This document shows positions 54,511-64,000 of a stretch of DNA of 64,000 nt, piece by piece; the first letter of the stretch is position 1; each line of letters begins with the position of its first letter. Under the pieces are notes generated by a model, which saw only the letters and a program-made list of their open reading frames with translations, had not been told where the DNA came from and searched no databases. The position numbers were made by a program, and so were the translations under genes. This DNA comes from Heliocidaris erythrogramma (taxonomy: Eukaryota; Echinodermata; Echinoidea; Camarodonta; Echinometridae): the NCBI GenBank assembly GCA_025617745.1, contig CM046858.1, forward strand, positions 51,591,925 through 51,655,924, written 5' to 3'.

Positions 54511-57455
54511 AGTAAGTAATCTTTGAAATGAAGAACTTCAGAAAAAATCTTATCATATGATAGCTGAAGTTACTACCGATTACCTTCACGACTTATTGGT
54601 GTTAACATTCTTTGGAGATATTATTCTCTAATCGGTTTCTCTCATTTTCCTGCTTTTATTCAAATCAACTACATGTAAATACCAGGTGGATTTACCTTCT
54701 GATTCATCACCCTCACAGAATATACATGCCAGTAGTTTGTATATGTTATAAATGTCAATCTTTTATTTACAAAACTTAATAAATTTTCCAAACAATATTG
54801 CTATCTTTCTTGCAGTTCACAAGAAAGCTACAGATACAAAAACTGAATTGCATGAATGGAAGAGAGGAAGTGAGAAAATTTTGAGAACAGTAATACATGC
54901 TAACATGAATTAGCTATCGATACATTTTTCAACCAAGTGGTCATGATATATACACGCTGGGTGTTATTTTCTATGAAACTCATGCTTATATTTTTAGTAA
55001 TCATGATTTTTCATGAAAGTCAGTTTTAGAGAAAGAATCATCTGTGAAAATTAGTCAGAAATAAGGAAATGAAATTAAAAAACCCCCAAAATATTAAAAC
55101 GAAATCAGACAAACAAGATAATCGTTGCATTATTTTGTATTACATGTAAGTAGAAATTGATAAATAATTTTATAAACTTGGTCATATAGCTATGATGTCA
55201 TGGCCTCTCTAATTTATCATTTGTTTTGTACTGTAATATCCAAACTTTAAACATTTATTTCTAAAAAACTGATTTCTTTATGAATTTTGCCCAATTTATG
55301 ACCTGCATTATGCACTCTTATGATGTAATCATTTACTCCCATTTTACTCGCATTTTGGTTACATTCATATTAAAAATAGAAAATTTGTTGCATATGTACA
55401 TTTTATTGATATAATTGGGTGAAGCTTGTTAATTGATACGCAAGATTAAATGAAATAATTGATCAGAGTACAAGATAATTACTGTTGATGTTCTCTGACT
55501 ATCTAATTCCATACATGTATATCACCACACACTATTTTGGTGGTTTTAATACAGTATCAGATCTGGTCCCATATTCCAAGGGGGTAATTCAGACAATATG
55601 TTTCAATGTTATGTTGATATATATTAGCTTATCATATCCTATTGTGATGCACATATTCTTGATGCATTGTATATAAATCTACTTTTCTTGAGTATAGTAA
55701 CATAAAGTAAATGTATAACACGAGTGTCCCTAACTTCAATGTGGTATAAGTTATACCAAAACTACTTTCTATTTCATTTTTTTTTTTTACAAATGATCTA
55801 TATGTATTCATGTATGTATTGCATACTGCCGTCGTAGTAGGTCCATGATACTACTTTGAAGAGAAAGAGAGGGCTAGGATTCATTCGAAGGGAGAGAGAT
55901 ATTGCATTACATTAACATTTTCACCGTCAACTTCAATGCGAAGTGTCAGCATTGCATTTCACATCCAACATATGGTTCATCAACATGAGCCCCCCAGAAA
56001 GAAATTAATATGACTTTTTGCCAAATTTCTTCAAACATACCGAAAAGTGTGTTGCATTGCGTGAGTTTAACTTTCCGCGTGCGCGCATCACCCCACCACA
56101 AATTTCCACCATAGAACCATGTACATTAACCACGAAAATCCATAAATCTCAACTTTTAAAACCATTTTATCTTTTTTAGTTTACACTGGTTTAATTCAGT
56201 TAAAAAGGAAAATATATATAGAAAACCCAAAGGCTCTGCTGTACATGAAACTATGACTGCTGTTTGTAGAATTCTGGCCCATTTTGTTTCAAAACGGCCT
56301 GTTTATTGATGTTAAACACAAGCCGAAACACCATATTTACACACGTTTCTATGGGAAAGTACGTCCATGCACGTTGACAAGGGTTTCTTTGGTGATTGGT
56401 TCAAAGTGTTTCTGATGGCGGAAATTAACCAGTTAAAGGGTTTCTTAAAAGAATACAAGTTCCAGCTTTGACCTTTCTATTCTGGCTTTCGATTGGCTGC
56501 ATGGAATTCTGGCCAATTTGAATTTTACGCAAATGTTTCCAAATGATGAATAATTAATTGAAAAAGATATTTGTTTGTCTCCTTACATATATTACCTATG
56601 TGTAAATTTAATATACTATTACTAATAACTATTATTCAACTGAAAAATTGTGAAAGAAAATTATTTATCGATATTTGATTCCCTGAAAATTAGAAGATCT
56701 CTTGTGTTTGTAGACTGATCACTCAATAATCAGATTTGTGCGTGTGCTCCGAGCCTTATGGGAAGGGCGTACTAAATGCTTATTGTATTGTATTGTATAC
56801 TGCGTCGATGCTGGTCATTCAGGTGACCTTCAAGTACGGGATGCAACAAAGTAGGCAAAACTTATTGACATGCACCTAAATGAATTTGTGTAAGACTAGT
56901 AAGCATAAATTCAACACTCACTCTTTTTCCTAGCATTATATGCTTGAACAGTCAAGGAGTATGAAGGGAACCGAGGTCGGAATTTGGTTTCCTGCACTGT
57001 GAGTGGGTGTACTGGTACATCAAGTAGTCTACTCACATTGTCGCTTGTACTTTCCTTAGGAGGGTTTCTACCTATTGTATACTGAATTCTCTCATTGCTG
57101 TAGGCTTAATAACATAACTCGGGTCTTGTAGACAATATGGGTTACATATGCAATTTCCCTTTTCAGAAGTACCGATAGTATTTGAAGCTCATACTTTCAT
57201 TACAGATTTAGTAAACTAGCATGGAACCCCAAATATTCAATATTTTTTGTGATTGGTCCACTGTAAGTTTTTAGATTCCAGAAGTGTTGATATTAGTGCT
57301 AAAGGTTTGGATGATTAATAGACTGAACTTTATTGCTCATATTTTAAACTAATATTTATCTGATATTACTACTTAGTATATATATTATGAAGCTCCTATT
57401 AGGTAGACAGTTCTAGAGCTAGAAAGTTGTGGCAATAGAAGAATTTGTAGAGAAC
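54511..57455. other. Intergenic, no gene seen
   Basis: About 3 kb of AT-rich DNA. No open frame with a recognisable domain and no inverted-repeat element was found by eye. Confidence 0.5.
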
Positions 57456-57475
57456 AAATTTGGCATGCTATCACT

Positions 57476-58418
57476 TTTAAAGATCACATTGGAAGAAAAT
57501 TCCATCAAAATAAATATTGGCTTATTGCATAGATGGCATAAATTAAACAAGGTTATCCAAATTCAAAGCTTGGAAACATTTGAATTAATGATTATTATCA
57601 ATTATAAAACGGTAAAATACAGCCCCCGATATAGCAGCTGAAAAGCTCCTTGAACGCTGCTGAGACGTGTGACGACACACGAAGGACCAGTCCTGTCTAA
57701 GCAGACGATGTACCATAACATCATACACATTTTTCAGTGCCTGTTTTGTCATCTCCTCTTCACTTATTTCTCTTACTTGACTAGCGTCAGTCTTAATGTT
57801 AGTCTGTTGCCTCACTCTTAACTTCGTGTATGGTATTATTTTGATGAAAAATGCAGCGTTAAAGAAATAAAGGAATCAGTCACTTGTAAACAAAATAAGA
57901 CGCCATTGTATTTTCAGCTGCTTGCACCGGGGCATGTTCGGCCTTTCAAGAGGGAACGAATACCATCCAGCTATTATTCGGAGGGCTTTTCAATTTGAAA
58001 ATGGGGTTTATTTCATTGATCATTGACCCTTCTCCTGTGTATTTACAATCAAACGGTTTTAGTTATCAGAATCAGTTTCACTTTCCCTTTTAGAATGGTG
58101 TGAAATAAGGTCATGTTAAATATACCAAACTCTTTATAATTTGATAAATAATTGCATTGCAATTACGTTCATTCATTATAGGACGTCGTCTGCTTAAGCA
58201 GGATCGATCCCTCATGTGACGACATCAAAATATCGCTATATTTCTGGCGAATCCTCGGATATTCCAGATGCTTAGAAGAGCTTTTATTTATGTTGTTTTT
58301 ATAATCATCAGATACGCAGTCGACATAAAACTTATACGATTGCCATCTGTAAGCTTCCCAGTTTCTAGTGATACATTAATTGCCATATTTGTGATTTTCT
58401 TCCAATGTGATCTTTAAA
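57476..58418. mobile_element. Long diverged TIR element
   Basis: TTTAAAGATCACATTGGAAG at the left faces its complement at the right. Diverged inverted matches continue inward for about 240 bases to an inner pair CTAAGCAGACGATG (57699) and CGTCGTCTGCTTAAGCAG (58184). Outer limits may extend about 20 bases each way. No target duplication was recognised. Confidence 0.6.
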
Positions 58419-59065
58419 CAAAACAGTTTTAGCAAAATTTGTTACAGGACAAGGGCACCTTAATACACAAAAATAAGTTAGTAATTGAGTGCTAATTTGT
58501 TATTGATCGCTATGTCACGGTATCAAATTGATAGAAAAATATCAATTGCAGAACTGATTGATTGAATGATCGTACAATCAACTGCTAAGCTTTGTGTTTG
58601 GGGCCCCTGAAGGATGCTGTCATGTACTTATATTTTGCAGTATCACTTTAACAATAGATAGCAATTAGCAGTTATATTAACCCATGTAGTGACTGATTTC
58701 CTGTGTTAATGCAACCTTAAACTCATCTGTTTGCAAACCATAGTGTTAAAAATCTAAAAATATTAGGAAAGAATAAGTTTGAATTGATCTTTTAGGAAGA
58801 ACAAAAAAAATTGTAAAATGTTAATATATATGTGGCACATAGGTTTAAGTTTGAAAAACTGAAATAATGACACATCCTTGACATGTCTTAATTGTGCACA
58901 CAATGGTCACAGTAACATGCTATACATGTAAATAGTCATGTGATTATACTGTTCAGTTGATTAGCACTTGTATCATTTGATAAATGATTTCAGATAGACT
59001 TCATAATTTGAATTTGAAATGAGACATGAATGAAGACACTTGACAACGTTCCATATTCGATAATT
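58419..59065. other. Intergenic downstream of C3, no gene seen
   Basis: AT-rich, without recognisable content. Confidence 0.5.
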
Positions 59066-60839
59066 TCATTTTGGAAACGGGAGGGGTGGTGGCTCAGGGA
59101 AAGTGTTACAGTTCTCATGGAGCCCTTTAGGATGTGGCAAGGGTAATTTGTTCGAACTCCTTGCTTGCATTTGGATAACTAATTGGTTCCCATAGAGATC
59201 TTCCATATCATTCCTGCTGTGTCCATTGTCAAAGCTTGTTGAGTTGTAAGAGCCATCATCTCTACTGCTTTCAATAGAGCTAGAAGACTTGTAGGAACTG
59301 CTTGTACTCTCTAAACATTCTTTGAGAGTACTGTTGCTGTTGTACAATGTCTGTGTCACAGCATACTGTCCCTCTGTGTGTTTAAGGTACCCAGTCTCTT
59401 CATAGATGTGGCTAGACTCTACATCTGTAACTGTACAGTTTGAATGCATCCCATGATTAAGACTTTCTTGGTCATGTTGGCATTGGACATGGGTAGCAAT
59501 TTGGGTTGTGACATTTTTAAATTGTCTGTACAAAACTACAAATATGATGGCAAAGACACCTGCCGATACAAGGATACCAACAACTACTGACGCTACAGAT
59601 ATGATGTAGATGTTGTATGGTTGTTCAGAATTAGGCCGAGAATCATCATCACTGTCTTTCACTTGTACGCTGTCATGCACCATGTTCACACCTTCTGAAG
59701 ATAAGGGATCTGCTGTGGTTTTGTTGGAAGTTTGCAAAGGAACTACTGTCACCCTGTTTGGAGTATTATCTGCTTTGGACATATTTGGGGATGTTGAAAA
59801 GCTGACTAACTCTAAAGCCTGCAAAGTTGCATGAATTTCTCTATGACTGCTCTCATTAAACAGTCTTGACATTTGATGTCCATCTGTTTCATCAGGAGTT
59901 GCTTCAGTCTTTATAATGGTAATCTGCGATGAAGATGAACTGTTTCCAATCATGTTTCCTGCAGTGCAGACAGTGAAGAGAGTTGTCTCATTTTCTGAAG
60001 CAGTCGTTGCTCTAGGTGATGTAGTGATATTTATCGATCTGCTGTGAGACTGACAAACTTCTATGGAGTGAGATGGGAAACAAGCCCATGAGTAGAACCT
60101 AATAGGTGGATAAGCATCTGCTTGGCAAATGATTTCAATGGAGTTGTTCTGTACCACATGGAGTATCACTTCCGCTGGAGTTACAGAGACTTGTGGTTTG
60201 TGGTAGACAACAAATGGACCTATGATGCAAGAGAGTTGCTGATTTGGAAAGACTTCAGGACTTGTTGCTATACATGTGATGGATTTCTTATGAAGAGCAG
60301 GGGTAACCTCTATCTCCTGGGTTAAGGTAAGTCTCCCGTTAACCTGTTCGAGAGTTTGATTCAAATCTTTCTGTTCCTCTGTCAATTGTAGTTCTACTCT
60401 AGGGTTACCCATTGAAATAGCACACCAAGTCTGGATTTTTTCTCCATCCTGCAATGGGTTGTTGCCGTTCGAACCACATTCAATCTCGTCAGATGTAGGG
60501 AAGTACTGAATGTGTAAATGTGCAATTAACGAATAGCATGAGCTCATGGTCAAATCAGAATTCACAATGTATAACACACACTGATTGGTCTGTGCTATCC
60601 TCTCAACATTATAGGATGTTATCTTTGAAACCATACAATTGGTAGGCTCTTTGAATGAGTTACGAATGATGCTGTGGTATTGCGAGGGATTGACCAGCCA
60701 CATTATCCGATCGGTGTCCTTGACGTTTGAAACAGCACAGGTGAACGTTGCATTTCATTGACCATCCATGCTTAGCATAAAATAACAACAGGAAACTAAA
60801 CATTAGAAGCTTGAGTGCAAGAAACCGGCATAGATCCAT
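59066..60839 (-). pseudogene. Type C multi-Ig receptor C3, broken 5' end
   Basis: The open frame from the Met at 60703 gives 545 residues: part of D1, D2 (Cys94, Cys144), D3 (Trp206 in YSWACFP, extra Cys208/Cys217, Cys246), a long stalk in place of D4, a membrane span (about 366-392) and a tail with Tyr434 (IYEET), Tyr454 (LYNS) and Tyr504 (LYGNQ). Upstream the D1 frame continues through NATFTCAVSN, as in C1, but meets TGA at 60755-60757. A plausible signal peptide starts at 60839 in another frame, and the first part of D1 between them is missing. D2 has lost its core Trp (VELQL against VDMSW). It is probably a pseudogene, unless a 5' exon or a sequencing error explains the break. Confidence 0.65.
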
Positions 60840-61235
60840 TGTCCTTAGTCGTGTCTTAGGCCTGATTATGGTAGATCAGCAGCATATTTTTTTAGACAAG
60901 CTTGGAAATTTACCCAACTATTGGTTTGTCTGACCTATGTGACAGTACTGAGGAAAATGAAAAATATTGGCCTCTTGTATAAGGAGGCCTCCTTTATGTA
61001 ATTTACATGACAAACTAAAAGTATCGAAACTGAAACCTTGTTAATGTCAACTGTTCAAAGTCAATTCCAGTTGATAAATCAAGGTGATGGGACAGGTCTT
61101 GCAATGTTTCCTATAGTTTAAGCGTTTTAGATGTCTTTAGTACCACTCCAGAAATGCCAATAAGATGTTAAATGGGTTGAAGTGAAACTGAAGAATCTTA
61201 TTGAAAAAATAATTTTTCAGTTCCATGAGATGTTA
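60840..61235. other. Intergenic upstream of C3, no gene seen
   Basis: AT-rich sequence between the C3 remnant and the hAT-like element. No further exon of C3 was recognised. Confidence 0.5.
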
Positions 61236-61243
61236 TTTGTGAT

Positions 61244-62169
61244 TAAGCCTGAGTCATATCGAATATTTCATAAACCGGGATTCGACGGCTTTGATTCGAT
61301 CGAATACCGGTTAATCGATAAATGATGTGCGGTGAAAACAGAGTTGCACACAGTTGCACGCAGTGCATGCACCATGCACCGGTGACCGGTCCGCTGGCAT
61401 CGCGGGCATATGTACGGGCTCTCGCTGCTCGAAATCAACGATAGCCCGCTAGCCAATGGCTAGTAAAAATCACAGCGGACGAGCCAAAATCTTAAGTTTC
61501 TAGTCCGTATGGCTAGCCAAAACGTCACTAGTGTCGCACGAAGCGATGCTCATTGTCGACACACCCGACAATGATTCAAATTCAGAGAATTAATAATCTT
61601 ACTTTGTCTTTGGAGAGCTGAATGGAACACGTTTGTTCGATGCCAAAAAAAAAAAACAATACGAAATAAACTTTTTGTCGCTCAATATACACTCAACTTC
61701 ATTCAGCTTCAGAATCATTCAGAAGTAATTGCCAATTTGATGAGAGTGTGATATTAGTTATTGCGAATTAAGTAGGAACACTCGTACTCATGCCCGTATT
61801 TATCATGTTCAATTAACCAATTGTCAAATTGACAATGCAGAGAGAGTGCAAGAAAATTATCGTAAACTTCAGTTCGTAACGACAAAGCGATTTTTCCATA
61901 GAGAAAGCACAGGTAAAGCGCGACGCCCTCCGCGAGCGAATTAGCGAAAGTTAGCCAACAGTTTGAACTTTGAAGTCGCCTTCACGTTCTCTGCTAGTAT
62001 ATATGCTGTACGTTACGGAGTTTCTTTTTTTATTTGATTTTTTCATGGTGGCTACGGTAGTCAAAAATCTGGCGGACTACAAATCGATGCACCGAATTTG
62101 CCAAAACGTATTCGGGATTCGATGTCTTCGATCGAACACCGGCTAACCAATCAATTCGACTCAGGCTTA
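61244..62169. mobile_element. hAT-like non-autonomous element, 926 bp
   Basis: The ends TAAGCCTGAGTC and GACTCAGGCTTA are inverted repeats; further inverted similarity extends inward (ATACCGGTTAATCGAT against the complement of ATCGAACACCGGCTAACC). TTTGTGAT is present on both sides (61236-61243 and 62170-62177). An 8-bp duplication fits hAT. No transposase. Confidence 0.75.
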
Positions 62170-62177
62170 TTTGTGAT

Positions 62178-63330
62178 GATTCTTTTTTTCATTATTTTTT
62201 TTCAATAATCTCAGAATTCATTTTAACTTTCATCAATTTTAGTTGTTCCTAGTTCCCTCTCTGTCTCTGTCTCTCTCTCTCTGCGTCTCTCTCACTGTCT
62301 GTATATTATTTCCTGGTTTTTTGTAAGTGTGATGATCTTTCAAAACCTCCTGGGAACAAAGATCACTTGACAATTGGAGGGAAAGTGATACTTTCTTGAA
62401 TGGTGTTTCAATAAAAGATTTTTTATTCATCGAGAGTTCAAATTTACAGAGAAAGTATGAAAGCCTAGGCATTAACAATTCTTCCAGTATTGCTTTTACT
62501 TTTAGACAGTTTCTTTCAAATTGTAATCACAAGACCAGAACTCAACTTAATCTTTAAAGTGTAGTGAAAAAAGAAATTACATGAAAATCAAGAATAGATG
62601 GAAAATGTGTATGTCTGCCGCCCTGCTCCCCTTCCTTTCACCAATTTCATTTTCCACATTTTACTCCTTTGATTCCTTCAGAGCATTTTGCTCATTGGGT
62701 TACCTTTCAGATGGTGCATTTTATTGATTTCCCTGATTTTGTTTCCTGCTTTCCATTTGTAATATAATAATGGCCACTTATATCGCACTCATATCTGTCA
62801 CGTAGTGATGCTCATGGCGCTTAGACATCCATTGTTATAGCCGATTCCCACCTAAACATGGACATGGGATCCCTATAGTTCATCATTCTTCCACAGCATT
62901 TGCTTTTCTGTCTTGTGATCTCTGATCTCTAATTTGTAATGTGCATAGGATTGATGGTGCATGGGGAGGGGGGGGGGGGGTAGAAAAATTAAGTTAAATT
63001 TCAAAATATAATAATAAAAAATAAGATAATGTACACCAATAACATATTAAATTGTTTATTTGTTAGTAATATTGTCCTGTATTTTTGCGTACAGGAAAAA
63101 CCCCCCAAGAAAATCACATTACTAGTAGTAGTAGACCTGCAGTAATCTACATTATGGGGCAATCCGACCATTGTAATAAGCCAATATATGTGAAAACAGA
63201 AAAATATGAGAAACAGGATGGTGAAAGAAATCTGACAAATAAAAGAGTTTGGCAATTGGATCAATCAGTTATGATATGTTCCCAGTTAACCCTCCCGTTT
63301 GCCATACACTATCTCTTTTCTGGCTTTGAG
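62178..63330. other. Intergenic; CT microsatellite and G-tract
   Basis: A CT-rich microsatellite lies at about 62255-62300 and a G homopolymer at about 62967-62980. No gene was recognised. Confidence 0.5.
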
Positions 63331-63336
63331 CAAACA

Positions 63337-63989
63337 CTGGACTGCCACAGTCGACATTTGTCACACGTTGTCACTACAGTGTACATGTATGATATACTTC
63401 AAACAATGTGGGGCCATTCTCAGTCACGTGTGTGACCAAAATCCTGAAAAATATTTCATTTAAACCTAATTTTCCAGTATTTGTCATGTAGTAGAAGTCT
63501 CTAATTTGGGATATTTGAATAACAATCTTACCCCCAACAGTTGGAGGTAATTTTAATTGAGAGTAGATCACTTTCTTTCAGAGGTCAACATTATGTCGGT
63601 CACGTGTGTGACCTCGCACGAAAAAGGGTCTTACTGGTATTCAAACTTACTTGGAATGCAAGTTTCCAGTATGATGGGATTGCTCTGAACAGTTTGAAAG
63701 CAATTTTCCATAAATTAGTGAGCATTCTTTTAGAGGTGAAAATTGGGTCGGTCACGTGTGTGACCTCTCAAAAAAGGGCACTTTTTAATGTCTCTGTAAA
63801 AATGTTATGGTTGGGTAATGACTTTTTCTAGTCAAGGAAAAGGAAATCTTTTTCATGTAAGAAACTGGTAATATAAAAAAATCAATAAAATACAATCTGA
63901 TTTTCCGGCAATGAGGCAAAATTTAATGGTCACGTATGTGACCGAAAGTTTCACTTTACAAAGAATGGCCCTGATGGCAGTCCAGGGTT
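63337..63989. mobile_element. TIR element with four internal GGTCACGTGTGTGACC palindromes
   Basis: CTGGACTGCCA near 63337 faces TGGCAGTCCAG near 63976-63986, with inner inverted GGGGCCATTCT / AGAATGGCCC words. Palindromic GTCACGTGTGTGAC-like sites occur at about 63422, 63598, 63750 and 63930. Non-coding. No target duplication seen; superfamily unassigned. Confidence 0.55.
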
Positions 63990-64000
63990 TCAATTCATGG

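Noticed and set aside
60704..60839. A 5' exon for C3 with an intron joining the leader to D1
   Set aside because: Fewer than 90 bases separate the leader and D1, no convincing splice pair is visible, and the sister genes C1 and C2 have no intron there. Not excluded without RNA.

Overview
The window looks like AT-rich nuclear DNA of a marine invertebrate, most likely a deuterostome and perhaps an echinoderm. I infer this from the many ACATGTA-type words, the dense MITEs, an intact CR1/L2-type LINE, a decayed DIRS element and a poly-member family of invertebrate-style immunoglobulin receptors. The species cannot be fixed from sequence alone. I see no bacterial, tRNA, rRNA or CRISPR feature.

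All recognisable host genes lie on the minus strand. They are ten single-exon genes (one of them broken) for type I membrane proteins with immunoglobulin-like domains, in three lineages. Type A (A1 9381-10577, A2 23754-25040, A3 35767-36885) and type B (B1 10592-11539, B2 20477-21415, B3 25051-26013, B4 37034-38020) each have a signal peptide, one degenerate V-like domain, one unusual cysteine-rich Ig-like domain, a stalk and one membrane span. Type C (C1 13381-15360, C2 33056-35212, C3 59066-60839 broken) has three or four ordinary Ig domains, one membrane span and a long tail with a conserved series of tyrosine motifs. Read in the direction of transcription the order is C3, B4-A3, C2, B3-A2, B2, C1, B1-A1, which is a C-B-A unit repeated three times. 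In every pair B comes first and A follows head to tail; in two pairs only 14 and 10 bases separate the B stop from the A start.

My reading, which is inference, is that A and B are co-expressed partner chains from a bicistronic transcript, possibly joined through unpaired cysteines, and that C is a related signalling or adhesion receptor of the same locus. The layout resembles allorecognition or innate-receptor clusters of other animals, but I do not recognise the A/B family.

Between the genes the DNA is a transposon graveyard. 0.5-9.3 kb: hairpins, a 161-bp tandem repeat, a minisatellite, a TA-flanked MITE and a nested long-TIR element. 16.6-18.3 kb: eight copies of a 17-base word. 18.8-19.3 kb: minisatellite. 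20.1 and 26.8 kb: TTA-flanked MITEs. 27.7 kb: a TA-flanked MITE. 28.9-31.8 kb: a 1.48-kb tandem duplication. 32.2 and 32.8 kb: TTAA-flanked elements. 39.1-41.7 kb: DIRS remnant. 42.1-52.0 kb: a hAT-like element with 8-bp target duplication that holds a TTAA-flanked element and an intact LINE. 53.4, 57.5, 61.2 and 63.3 kb: further TIR elements. Positions were read by eye; identities were not calculated.
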